NCBI GenBank assembly: GCA_002305165.1
Contig: DBQI01000039.1
Coordinates: forward strand, 153,996 to 217,995
Direction: 5' to 3'
From: Armatimonadetes bacterium UBA1398
GTDB lineage: Bacteria; Armatimonadota; Zipacnadia; UBA1398
Length of the DNA stretch: 64,000 nucleotides
The notes under the pieces were generated by a model. That model worked only from the letters and a program-made list of their open reading frames with translations, had not been told where the DNA came from and did no database searches. The position numbers and the translations under genes are program-made. This document shows positions 35,429 through 43,735 of the stretch, piece by piece. Numbering within the stretch: the first letter of the stretch is position 1; each line of letters opens with the position of its first letter.

Positions 35429-37099
35429 CTACCGCATGGCCAGGGTGTCAACGTCTACCCTTGATCGCCGGCCCGTGTTGTCATCGAAACAGGCCCGCAC
35501 CTTGTAGGAGATACCCCTCACCCCGTCGATCTGAACCACCCGCGGGTGGTTCAGCGTGAAGGCATGAGTGGAGAAGTCGACCAAGTGGGTCTCTCCCGTA
35601 ACCCGCTCGATAAGTTGCCCCCCGGGCAAGTTCGGATCATCGATTGCATACCTATAGTCAACGGCAACGCGGTGCCCATCGGAGCGAGTATTCAGCAGCG
35701 GGCCGCCGTTCCAGAAGTCCGCTTCGGTGGCGACTATCGGCCCCGTCGGCCCCGGCAGGTTGTGGAAGATCAGCGTAGTGTAGGGCTCTCCACCCACTTC
35801 CTCAATCCAGGTGGTGTACCAGTTCTGCTTCAGCCCCTGGCTCTCGTTGGGCACGAACGCACCCACGTTGGGGTCGAACCGGGAGTACTCCGCCGGGGCG
35901 ACGTGCCGCTCAACCGACCAGTTGCCCGCTACCCGATAGTAGACTCGGACCGGCGTGCCTGGGGGCGGGGTCCCGTCGAAGGTGACGAACCCGTTCGTTC
36001 CCGCCACGCCGTCAGTGTCATCTCTGCCGTCGTCCACGATGCCCGACCCGGGCGTATAAACATCCCCGTTCACCTTGTTGACCACGCGGATGTTCTCGGG
36101 CCCGTTCTCGTCCAGCGGAATTGCGGCGCCATCCTGGTTGATCCCCGCGACGCTCCGGAAGGGGAGCATGATCGTTTGCGGGTCGTTGAATGGCACTGAG
36201 GTGTCGTAGCACAGGATGTCAGGCACGGGCACATTCCGGAGTTCCTGCCTCCTCGGGAACCGCGTCAGCATCGCCTCATCGAACCCCGTGCGGATGTGGG
36301 GCTGCAGCTCGTAGGCGCAGGCCAGGATGGTACCCGCTGGCGGAGCGCCGCCGCCGGCGCGGATCGCCCCGGCGGGAGGCATGTCGCTCATCCCGTGAGC
36401 CAGGACGTAGAGCGTTACCGAGTAGGGTATCGGCATAGCCGAGAGGACCATATCCCCCGGCTCGGGGAGCACCTCCCCGACTACGTTCACAACGCCTGAC
36501 GCATCCAGGGCGGAGAAGCTCGCCATGAAGCCCGCCCCGCCCCCGGTGCCCGGTCCCACGGTAATGATGGAGTCGGACACGGAGAAGGTGCCCGGCTGGT
36601 TCTCGAAGCCGGGCTCAACCTGCCGAAGGGGCTCGGGATAGTAGACGCGGAGGCTGCCGGTTACATACGGCCCGCCGTTCACGAGGTAGACCTGCCCGGA
36701 CAGAGGCGTGTCGAACCTCTCACCGATCACGAGACTGGGGTAAAGGGGCGACAACTGCCCGTCCGCTGCCAAGGTCAGGGTCGGAGAGATCTGATCCACG
36801 CTGCCCATCGAGATGTCCTGGTGGAGAACCCAGCCGCTGTTGGGCGCGTTCGCGTCGACGCGAACCGCATGCTCGATGCTGTCCGCGCGGTACTCCGGCC
36901 GAGACTCGACGGTTCGAGCGATGTCTTGGGCGAGCACGCTGCCCTTGGACCGGTCCTCCGCTCGAGGCAGGGCCGCAAGGCCAGGGATCAGCACCCGAAC
37001 GACGGCCAGCAGGCCGATGGCAAGCACGAAGATCGTCACCAGTATCTCGACCAGTGACATACCTCGTGAATGATGGCCTCGGAGTGTCCTACCTATCAT
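35429..37099 (-). CDS. Large PilV-like prepilin
   Basis: 556 residues from ATG 37099 (GGAAGG about 11 bases upstream); the longer frame to 37207 overlaps the preceding pilin gene and is not protein-like. Leader MIGRTLRGHHSRG|MSLVEILVTIFVLAIGLLAVV is PilV/GspI-type (Met at +1, Glu at +5). The remaining 500 residues are a beta-rich head, much larger than ordinary PilV (about 150-200). Segments such as FVTFDGTPPPGTPVRVYYRV and ATEADFWNGGPLL suggest repeated beta-sandwich modules. Likely an outer-surface minor pilin. It lies 47 bases from the stop of the GspG-like gene. Confidence 0.8.
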   Translation of the reverse strand: MIGRTLRGHHSRGMSLVEILVTIFVLAIGLLAVVRVLIPGLAALPRAEDRSKGSVLAQDIARTVESRPEYRADSIEHAVRVDANAPNSGWVLHQDISMGSVDQISPTLTLAADGQLSPLYPSLVIGERFDTPLSGQVYLVNGGPYVTGSLRVYYPEPLRQVEPGFENQPGTFSVSDSIITVGPGTGGGAGFMASFSALDASGVVNVVGEVLPEPGDMVLSAMPIPYSVTLYVLAHGMSDMPPAGAIRAGGGAPPAGTILACAYELQPHIRTGFDEAMLTRFPRRQELRNVPVPDILCYDTSVPFNDPQTIMLPFRSVAGINQDGAAIPLDENGPENIRVVNKVNGDVYTPGSGIVDDGRDDTDGVAGTNGFVTFDGTPPPGTPVRVYYRVAGNWSVERHVAPAEYSRFDPNVGAFVPNESQGLKQNWYTTWIEEVGGEPYTTLIFHNLPGPTGPIVATEADFWNGGPLLNTRSDGHRVAVDYRYAIDDPNLPGGQLIERVTGETHLVDFSTHAFTLNHPRVVQIDGVRGISYKVRACFDDNTGRRSRVDVDTLAMR

Positions 37100-37146
37100 C
37101 GCCCTAACACCTTCCTCGGGTCGATTGCCGCGCGGCCTGAGCCAGC

Positions 37147-37818
37147 CTACCGGAGTGTCTGGTGCTGGAACGGAGTCAGACCAGTCGTGGGATCGGGCAC
37201 GAACCACCCCGTGGCTGCCGCGTCCGAGTACGTCTTCGCCGAGCCATCAACCCGAACGACGATAATGGGGCCAGAGTCGTACGGCGATCCCCCGTTGCTC
37301 TCGTCCATGCGGTTGAACGGGCTCCAGGTGATGATCGTGTTCGACGGTGCGTACTTGTTGCACAGCATGGGGAAGTCGCGCCAGGTCTTGACGTCGTATG
37401 TCTCCCAGGCCGCTCCACCGACCGCCGGAGGCCACATGCCGCCCTGAGCAGTGTTGGTGCCGCCCGTGTAGTACACCTCAGGGCCGGCCGCGAAGCCGTC
37501 GGGCTGGTAGCCGTAGTAGTTGTAGAGGACCCCGCCGAACCCATCCTCCTGGTAGCTGAAGCCCTGCTTGTTGATATCTCCAGGCGCGGTCAGATCCAGG
37601 CCGAGGGCGTCCAGGGTGGGCGGCGCGTTGCCATTGTGGTCGAGCTTGTACTCCTTCAGAGCCGTGGCGATCTGGTTCAGGTTGGCCAGATCGCGCGTTA
37701 TCCGGGCCTTGCGCTTCACGGCGGCGAACACCGGAAACAGAATCGCCGCTAGAACCGCGATGATGGCGATCACAACCAGAAGCTCGACAAGGGTGAAACC
37801 ACGTCTCCGGTTCTTCAT
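37147..37818 (-). CDS. GspG/PilA-type major pilin candidate
   Basis: 223 residues from ATG 37818, preceded by GGGGAGGAG about 6 bases upstream; a longer frame to 37908 is unlikely. MKNRRRG|FTLVELLVVIAIIAVLAAILFPVFA is an archetypal prepilin leader, followed by ITRDLANLNQIATALKEYKLDHNGNAPPTLDALGLD, the GspG-like pattern of helix and DxxN-PP loop. The head contains many Tyr/Gly (YNYYGYQPDGFAAGPEVYYTGG) and ends in VRVDGSAKTY. Short leader, canonical helix and position next to pilD suggest the main fibre subunit, but a second pilin elsewhere in the genome could serve that role. Confidence 0.8.
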   Translation of the reverse strand: MKNRRRGFTLVELLVVIAIIAVLAAILFPVFAAVKRKARITRDLANLNQIATALKEYKLDHNGNAPPTLDALGLDLTAPGDINKQGFSYQEDGFGGVLYNYYGYQPDGFAAGPEVYYTGGTNTAQGGMWPPAVGGAAWETYDVKTWRDFPMLCNKYAPSNTIITWSPFNRMDESNGGSPYDSGPIIVVRVDGSAKTYSDAAATGWFVPDPTTGLTPFQHQTLR

Positions 37819-37927
37819 CACGAACTCCTCCCCAAGGCCCGAAAGCCCCGGTCCGTCGCGTGCGGCACGGGACTGGGTACGCGCGGGTCCCGTCTCGCAC
37901 CGCTCCACACTTGGATTACCCGTGGCA

Positions 37928-37952
37928 GGATAGGGGCTAAACCTACCTATCC
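37928..37952 (-). other. Inverted repeat between pilD-like and GspG-like genes
   Basis: 7-bp arms GGATAGG (37928-37934) and CCTATCC (37946-37952) with an 11-base loop, just after the pilD-like stop (37975) in the minus direction. One of several hairpins in the spacers of this locus; no T-run. Confidence 0.35.
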
Positions 37953-37974
37953 CCCATGGATCGACCCTCTCCGC

Positions 37975-38907
37975 TCAGGCGGCGCCCCAAGCGGACAGGT
38001 ACAACACGGACACAGCCCCCGCTACCTCCGCGGGGTACAGCAACGTCAGCCCCAGCGAGACGGCAAGGAACGGGCCGAAGGGCAACCGAGTCTTCGCGAC
38101 CCGGTGCTCCGAATCGGCGCGCCCGATCAACCGACGCGCAAGGATGCCAGCGATGCCCCCGATGGCGCCGAGGGTCACTGCGAGGAGAAAGAAGCCCAAG
38201 AGGCTCAGGCCTGGCCCGAGCAGGGCTCCCGCTCCCCCCATCAGCTTCACGTCTCCATATCCCATGGCCTCCTCGCCGAGGAGCACACTGAAGATTCGCC
38301 CAAGCAGCCACAGGCCTCCGAAGCCGACAATGGCGCCCAGAACCGACTGAGGGATGGGCAGGACGACGCTCCCACCGAGGGGCAGAGGTATCGGCGGCAT
38401 CGGACTCGCCGCAACCCCCGCCAGTTGGTACGCCAGATCGGTGATGACGCCTATCGCCACCAAGGCGATAACCAAGCCATCCGGTATCGTATAGGTCTCA
38501 AAGTCGATGACAATGATCGCTAGAAGGCACGGGACAGCCACCCAGAGGCGACCAAGGAAGATGGCCTGGGCCACGGCCCCGTGCTCTGCCATGGGTCCGA
38601 GGGACGTGAACAGGTAGGCCGCAGCCAGCAGCAGCCCCATCACTAGCTCGATGGTGAAGTACCGCCAGGAGATCCCGGCGCCGCAGTAGCGGCACCGGCG
38701 CCGCAGGGCGAGCTGGCTGAGCAGCGGCATGAGATCACTCAGCCCAAGGGTGGTGCCGCAGGAGGGGCAGTGCGACCGGCCGGTGACGGCCAAGCCTCGC
38801 GGCAGCCGGTAGATACAGACATTGATGAAACTGCCGATGCACAGCCCCAGCGCGAGGTGCCACAGGGTCAGAGCCGTCACATAGGGCGCAACGAACACGT
38901 TCGGCAT
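37975..38907 (-). CDS. pilD: Prepilin leader peptidase/N-methyltransferase (PilD/GspO, A24)
   Basis: 310 residues, normal length. The cytoplasmic loop has the two zinc pairs CPSC and CRYC near residues 47-74, needed for the methyltransferase part. The catalytic Asp residues lie in VIDFETYTIPD and GYGDVKLMGG, the second being the invariant GxGD of A24 peptidases. About eight TM helices are visible. It removes the basic leaders of the prepilins encoded immediately downstream and methylates the new N-terminus. The start is ATG 38907; a hairpin (38995-39022) precedes it in the gap from pilC. Confidence 0.92.
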   Translation of the reverse strand: MPNVFVAPYVTALTLWHLALGLCIGSFINVCIYRLPRGLAVTGRSHCPSCGTTLGLSDLMPLLSQLALRRRCRYCGAGISWRYFTIELVMGLLLAAAYLFTSLGPMAEHGAVAQAIFLGRLWVAVPCLLAIIVIDFETYTIPDGLVIALVAIGVITDLAYQLAGVAASPMPPIPLPLGGSVVLPIPQSVLGAIVGFGGLWLLGRIFSVLLGEEAMGYGDVKLMGGAGALLGPGLSLLGFFLLAVTLGAIGGIAGILARRLIGRADSEHRVAKTRLPFGPFLAVSLGLTLLYPAEVAGAVSVLYLSAWGAA

Positions 38908-38994
38908 CGGCTATGGGTATCCCGGAACGCAAAGATGGTGGCTCCGCGACCTTCGGGCCAATCACGCTGAGCCCTTCCCCGGCCTCCCATCGAA

Positions 38995-39022
38995 CGGGCC
39001 CCGACCAGCCGGTCGGGGCCCG
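38995..39022 (-). other. Perfect 12-bp GC-rich hairpin between pilC-like and pilD-like genes
   Basis: Arms CGGGCCCCGACC (38995-39006) and GGTCGGGGCCCG (39011-39022), loop AGCC. It lies 39 bases after the pilC stop and 88 bases before the pilD start on the minus strand. Very stable, no T-run; possible partial terminator or mRNA-stability element. Confidence 0.6.
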
Positions 39023-39060
39023 GTGTAGCTGCTTGCTGGATCGCGGTGGGCCCGGAGGGC

Positions 39061-40311
39061 CTACTCGCCGCCGCCCCCGTCCTCTCCCGAGCCGGACAGG
39101 TTCGAGATGAGTCCGACGAGAGGCATGAACATGGCGATAACGATGAATCCAACGACGCCGCCCAGGAAGAGGATCAGCATGGGCTCGATGGCTGCCGTGA
39201 GCTGTGATAGCGCCACGTCCACCTCGGACTCATAGAAGTCCGAGACCTTCATGAGCATGGCGTCCAGCGAGCCCGTCTCTTCACCGATGGCGATCATCTG
39301 CACGACCATGGGCGGGAACCAGCCCGAGTCCTTGAGCGGCCGGCCGATCTCCTCGCCCTCTCGGATGGAGGCGCGCGCGTCCAGAAGGCAGTCAGCGATG
39401 ATCGCGTTGCCGACGGTGCCAGCTACCGTCTCCATGGCCTGCAGGATGGGGACGCCGCTCTGGAGCAGGGTGGACAGGGTGGACGCGAAGCGCGCCATGG
39501 CGACCTTGTGGGTGAGCTTGCCGAACACCGGCACTTTCAGCTTGAAGAGATCGAGGTACCTGCGCCCGATACGTGTCCGCCCTATCAGCTTGACGGCAAT
39601 GACAAGGCCCGCGATGATGCCTATCACGGCTAGGACGTTGTTGGCGGCGAACAGCGAGATGTTCCGCAGCATGAGGGTCATGGCGGGCATCTGGTCGGCG
39701 CCCACGCCCAACTCCTCATACATATCCATGAACTTTGGCAGGATGAAGGTAACGAGGAAGGCCACGATACCAACTGCGGCGACCATAACGATGACCGGGT
39801 AGGTCATGGCCGACTTGACCTTCCGGCGGAGTTCCACGTCGTTCTCCATGAAGCCCGCGAGCCGCTCCAGAGCCTCATCGAGCACGCCGCCGACCTCTCC
39901 GGCCCGCACGAGTCCAATGGCCAGGTTCGAGAAGGTTCGCTGGTACTTCGTCATGGCGCCGGAGAGCGTGTTGCCGCCCTCGACCTCATCCCGGACATCC
40001 CGGGTGATAACTCGGAGGTTGGGGTTGGTGGTCTGCTCCTGGAGAACCGTTAGGCACCGAATGAGCGAGACGCCGGCATTGATCATCGTGGCGAACTGCC
40101 GGCACCACTGGGCGAGCTGATCAAGCTTCACCCGCTTGAACATGCTCGCCTTGGCCCGCTTGGCCCCCACCGCCTTGGTCCGGACGATGGAGACGACCTC
40201 GTAGCCCTGGGCCTCAAGCCCGCGGCGAAGGGTCTCCTCGTTCTTGGCGCTTTGGGACGAAGGGATCTCCTTCCCCTGCTGGTCCCTGACGACGAAGGCG
40301 AAAGTTGGCAT
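39061..40311 (-). CDS. pilC: Type IV pilus/type II secretion inner-membrane platform protein (PilC/GspF)
   Basis: 416 residues from ATG 40311, 9 bases after GGAGG; TTG 40320 overlaps that site. It has two homologous cytoplasmic/TM repeats typical of T2SSF: IRCLTVLQEQTTNP...GNTLSGAMTKYQ and LLQSGVPILQAMETVAGTV...REGEEIGRPLKDSG, with three or four TM helices (VIVMVAAVGIVAFLVTF near 180). It binds the ATPases and forms the assembly platform in the inner membrane. A 32-base gap follows pilT. The last residues are an acidic/Gly tail (GSGEDGGGGE). Confidence 0.92.
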   Translation of the reverse strand: MPTFAFVVRDQQGKEIPSSQSAKNEETLRRGLEAQGYEVVSIVRTKAVGAKRAKASMFKRVKLDQLAQWCRQFATMINAGVSLIRCLTVLQEQTTNPNLRVITRDVRDEVEGGNTLSGAMTKYQRTFSNLAIGLVRAGEVGGVLDEALERLAGFMENDVELRRKVKSAMTYPVIVMVAAVGIVAFLVTFILPKFMDMYEELGVGADQMPAMTLMLRNISLFAANNVLAVIGIIAGLVIAVKLIGRTRIGRRYLDLFKLKVPVFGKLTHKVAMARFASTLSTLLQSGVPILQAMETVAGTVGNAIIADCLLDARASIREGEEIGRPLKDSGWFPPMVVQMIAIGEETGSLDAMLMKVSDFYESEVDVALSQLTAAIEPMLILFLGGVVGFIVIAMFMPLVGLISNLSGSGEDGGGGE

Positions 40312-40343
40312 GCGTCTCAACCTCCTTCGGCGGAATGACTACG

Positions 40344-41516
40344 CTACCGGCCGCCCGTGTCCTGGTCACCCATGACCATCTTCTCAAGCTCTTGCCGGTT
40401 CACGCAACGTTCCACGGCAGCCTCCCAGGTGATGAGGCCACGCTGGTAGAGTTCCTTGAGCGCCTGATCCATGGTCTGCATCCCGATACTGGTATGGGTC
40501 TGCAGGATCGACGCGATCTGGTGCGCCTTGCCTTCGCGGACGAGGTTTCGGATGGCCGCGTTGGCGATGCAGATCTCCATGGCGCACACGCGGCCAGGCT
40601 CCGTGGCCCGCGCCAAGAGCTGCTGGGAGAGGATCGCGACCAGGTTGTTCGAGAGCTGAACACGCACCTGCTCCTGCTGGCCCGGCGGGAACACGTCGAT
40701 AACACGGTCGACAGAGTCCGCCGCCGTATTCGTGTGCAGAGTGGACATGACGAGGTGGCCCGTCTCCGCCGCCGTGATCGCGAGGGCCATCGTCTCATGG
40801 TCCCGCATCTCGCCAACGAGGATGACGTCCGGGTCCTCACGCAGGGAGGCGCGGAGGGCGTTGTTGAAGGACTTGGTGTCCTGGCCCAGCTCGCGCTGGT
40901 TGACGATGGACCGTTTGTGGGAGTGCAGGTACTCAATCGGGTCCTCAATGGTGAGGACGTGCTTGGCAAGCTCCGTGTTGATCACGTTGACCATGGCGGC
41001 CAGCGTCGTCGACTTCCCGCTGCCGGTGGGTCCCGTGACCAGCACAAGCCCTCGAGCGCGGCGCGCTAGGTCCTTGACTACAGGCGATAGCCCGAGCTGC
41101 TCCGTTGTGGGGATGATGGCGGGGATGAGACGGAATGCCGCGGCACAGTTTCCACGGTCGCGGTAGAAGTTGACACGGAACCGGGCCTTCTTCTGCAGCG
41201 CGTAGGAGAAGTCGAGCTCGTACTCCTCCTCGAACCGCTGGATCTGGTCATCACGCAGGATGGAATAGAGCATATTCTGCATACTCTGCGGGGTGAACGG
41301 CTCGTAGTTCATCTTCTTCAGGTCGCCGTCGATGCGCACCACGGGGGGCAAGTCGACTGAGAGATGAAGGTCGGACGCGTTCTTCTCGACCACAAAGTCC
41401 AGCAACTCGTCGAGGTGAATGTCGTCGATAGGCCGAGGACGGCTGACTGGCCGAGCGCCGGCGACGGGTCTTGGCGCGGCCTGCCCGCCGCCCGCGGGGG
41501 TCTGGCTCTCACTCAT
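40344..41516 (-). CDS. pilT: Twitching-motility retraction ATPase (PilT)
   Basis: 390 residues from ATG 41516, which has AGGAGG 10 bases upstream. It contains the N-terminal PAS-like domain, Walker A GPTGSGKST, the Asp box IEDPIEY, Walker B DVILVGEMRD, and the HTNTAADSVDR box. The C-terminal AIRNLVREGK helix is the PilT signature that distinguishes retraction from assembly ATPases. A Pro/Gln/Gly-rich extension of about 35 residues precedes the core. Its presence marks the locus as a retractile pilus, not a pure secretion system. It is 143 bases downstream of pilB with a hairpin between. Confidence 0.93.
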   Translation of the reverse strand: MSESQTPAGGGQAAPRPVAGARPVSRPRPIDDIHLDELLDFVVEKNASDLHLSVDLPPVVRIDGDLKKMNYEPFTPQSMQNMLYSILRDDQIQRFEEEYELDFSYALQKKARFRVNFYRDRGNCAAAFRLIPAIIPTTEQLGLSPVVKDLARRARGLVLVTGPTGSGKSTTLAAMVNVINTELAKHVLTIEDPIEYLHSHKRSIVNQRELGQDTKSFNNALRASLREDPDVILVGEMRDHETMALAITAAETGHLVMSTLHTNTAADSVDRVIDVFPPGQQEQVRVQLSNNLVAILSQQLLARATEPGRVCAMEICIANAAIRNLVREGKAHQIASILQTHTSIGMQTMDQALKELYQRGLITWEAAVERCVNRQELEKMVMGDQDTGGR

Positions 41517-41549
41517 GAAGCTATGTCCTCCTGTGACCCCGCGCGCACG

Positions 41550-41585
41550 ATGCGGCGAGGGCGGTTTCATGCCACCTCGCCGCAT
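41550..41585 (-). other. Perfect 11-bp inverted repeat between pilB-like and pilT-like genes
   Basis: Arms ATGCGGCGAGG (41550-41560) and CCTCGCCGCAT (41575-41585), loop 14 bases. It lies upstream of the pilT ribosome-binding site, about 33 bases from the start. No T-run. Confidence 0.5.
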
Positions 41586-41659
41586 TCCTACGCCATCTTA
41601 GGGTCGGCGATACCGCGATCCGGCGGCCCCACACGCGCATACCAGACCGGGCGACGGCC

Positions 41660-43420
41660 CTAGTCCCAACCGGCCGTCATGACCTTCCGGATGATCTCCT
41701 CAGGGTTCGTGTAGCCGTGCAGTACCTTCTCGAAGGCGTCTTCCTTCAGGGTCCTCATGCCGATGCCTCGGGCTGCGGCTTCAATATCAGCAAGGGGCGC
41801 GCGGCGGACGATGAGCTCGCGGATCTCCCCGTTCATCTCCATCATCTCGAAGATGCCAAGCCGGCCCTTGTAGCCCGTCTGCCGGCAGATGTCGCAGCCG
41901 CGGCCGCGGAAGAACTTCTGCTCGGGGTCCGGTGGCGCATCGGGATCCCAATCGAAGGCGAGAAGCAGATCCGCGGCGGGCTCGTACGCCTCCCTGCAGT
42001 TCTCGCAGACCTTCTTCGTGAGGCGCTGGGCAAGCACGCCGATAACCGACGCTGAGATAAGGAAGGGCTCGACGCCCATATCCGTAAGCCGGGTGACGGC
42101 GGTCGGCGCGTTGTTCGTGTGGAGCGTTGAAAGCACCAAGTGGCCCGTCAGCGACGCCTCAATGGCGATATCCGCGGTCTCAAGGTCACGGATCTCTCCG
42201 ACCAGGATGATGTCGGGGTCCTGCCGCAGGAAGCTACGCAGGGCCGTAGCGAAGGTGAGCCCGGCCTTCCTGTTGACGGCGATCTGGTTGACGCCCGCGA
42301 GCTGGTACTCGACGGGCTCCTCGATGGTCATGACGTTGCGGTCGATGGTCGAGATCCGCTGAAGGATCGACATCTGAGTGGTCGTCTTGCCGTGCCCCGT
42401 GGGTCCCGTGCTCAGCAGAATGCCGTTGGGCTGCCTGATGAGCTTCTCAAGGGTTGCGAGGGTATCCGGCTGGAAGCCCAACCTCTCCAAGCCCAGGAAC
42501 ATATCGCTCTGGTCCAGGATACGGAATACGCACTTCTCGCCGTTGACCGTGGGGATTGTTGAGACGCGAAGGTCATACATCTTGCCATCGAGCCGGACAC
42601 GGACACGGCCGTCCTGGGGGATACGCCGCTCGGCGATGTCCATGTCCGCAAGAATCTTCATACGCGAGATCAGCGGCGCGTGGACGTGCTTGGGAGGGTT
42701 CATGACCTCCTGGAGGTCACCGTCGACGCGGTAGCGGATCCGAACCGAGTCTGACTGCGGCTCGATGTGCACGTCGGAGGCGTCCAGCTTGATGGCCTCA
42801 CGAAGCAGCGTGTTGACGATACGGATGATCGGAGCGGACTGGGCGACCTCTTCCTCGCTGCCCGCGAGCCTGGCCGTAATGTCAACGTCCATGCCCGCCC
42901 GGCCAACGGCCTGGGAGGTCATCCGCTGTCCGGCGGCCATCTGGGCGACGGCGGCGTCGACCTCGTCGTGGTCGACAGCCCCGTAGACGCGCGTGCGCGC
43001 CGCCTGGATCTGTGCGGGGACGCCCTGAACGGGCTCGATCTCCGTCTTCGCTCCCCGTTTCACCTCGTCAACGGAGAGGATGTCCGCGGGATCGGGCATC
43101 GCGATGACCAGCCCCTCACCGCTCCTGGTGCGGGCGATGGGGATGACATTGAGCCGTTCGATGATGTCCATGGGCAGGAGGTTGACGACCTCTTCATCGA
43201 TATCGGTCTGATCCAGGTCGACGAAGCGGACACCCAGGTACTCCGCCTTCACCCGATAGATGTCCTTCGGGTCGGCCACTCCCTTGGAGACGAGCACCTC
43301 CTCCAGGCGCTTGTTCTTCACTTCGTCGCTTGCGAGGATCTCACGCAGCTTGTCCTCGGGGACTACCTTCCTGGCCACAAGCAGTTGTGGGAAGGACCTC
43401 GATCCTCTGGAGCTAGCCAT
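41660..43420 (-). CDS. pilB: Pilus assembly ATPase (PilB/GspE)
   Basis: 586 residues, normal for PilB. It has an N-terminal MshEN-type domain (LGVRFVDLDQTDIDEEVVNLLP), then the RIVNTLLREAIKLDASDVHIEP block. Walker A reads GPTGHGKTTT, with His in place of the usual Ser. Walker B is DIILVGEIRD, preceded by Asp-box IEEPVEY. The zinc pairs CENC and CDIC follow near residue 465-500. It powers pilus extension at the PilC platform. ATG 43420 has GGAGG 7 bases upstream. This is the first gene of the locus. No pilM-N-O-P-Q or secretin is in the window. Confidence 0.92.
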   Translation of the reverse strand: MASSRGSRSFPQLLVARKVVPEDKLREILASDEVKNKRLEEVLVSKGVADPKDIYRVKAEYLGVRFVDLDQTDIDEEVVNLLPMDIIERLNVIPIARTRSGEGLVIAMPDPADILSVDEVKRGAKTEIEPVQGVPAQIQAARTRVYGAVDHDEVDAAVAQMAAGQRMTSQAVGRAGMDVDITARLAGSEEEVAQSAPIIRIVNTLLREAIKLDASDVHIEPQSDSVRIRYRVDGDLQEVMNPPKHVHAPLISRMKILADMDIAERRIPQDGRVRVRLDGKMYDLRVSTIPTVNGEKCVFRILDQSDMFLGLERLGFQPDTLATLEKLIRQPNGILLSTGPTGHGKTTTQMSILQRISTIDRNVMTIEEPVEYQLAGVNQIAVNRKAGLTFATALRSFLRQDPDIILVGEIRDLETADIAIEASLTGHLVLSTLHTNNAPTAVTRLTDMGVEPFLISASVIGVLAQRLTKKVCENCREAYEPAADLLLAFDWDPDAPPDPEQKFFRGRGCDICRQTGYKGRLGIFEMMEMNGEIRELIVRRAPLADIEAAARGIGMRTLKEDAFEKVLHGYTNPEEIIRKVMTAGWD

Positions 43421-43441
43421 GTTCTACCTCCGAAGCGTCAA

Positions 43442-43459
43442 CCACAGGCCCGCCTGTGG
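43442..43459 (-). other. Short hairpin upstream of pilB
   Basis: CCACAGG / CCTGTGG arms (43442-43448, 43453-43459), 4-base loop, immediately upstream of the pilB ribosome-binding site on the minus strand. May be part of the leader; too short to be certain. Confidence 0.3.
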
Positions 43460-43671
43460 ACGCCCAATATCAACGCGGCAGTTTCAGTCTTCGCAATGGT
43501 TACCCAATAGTCCTGCGGCCACAACGGGTCGCGCACCACCCACGCGTGCTTGTCGGCGGAGCCTTCCCGCATAGAGCAGTCACTTCTTGGTCACTCCTGC
43601 AATCCCTTTCGTTTCACCTAACTCATCGAGCATATCTGATGGTTCGTCGGGATTCCGTTCGGTTCGCGCCG

Positions 43672-43677
43672 TATACT
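43672..43677 (+). promoter_or_regulatory. Possible -10 box (TATACT)
   Basis: TATACT 58 bases upstream of the preferred GTG of the TPR-metzincin gene; a good -35 at 16-18 bases is not visible. Weak. Confidence 0.25.
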
Positions 43678-43735
43678 GGGCACTATCTGGCCGCATGGGC
43701 GCCGTCCAGTGGCAACCGAAGGACACCCCCCAATC

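Larger units (their letters stand above)
43421..43735. other. Divergent intergenic region, 315 bases
   Basis: It separates pilB (minus) from the TPR-metzincin gene (plus). I see the hairpin at 43442-43459, a -10-like TATACT at 43672-43677 for the plus strand, and a somewhat AT-richer middle (around 43590-43640). No convincing operator or RNA. Both promoters must lie here. Confidence 0.5.

Noticed and set aside
39061..43420. Locus as a type II secretion system
   Set aside because: A retraction ATPase with the AIRNLVREGK signature is present and no GspD, GspC or GspL/M is in the window, so a type IV pilus is the better reading.
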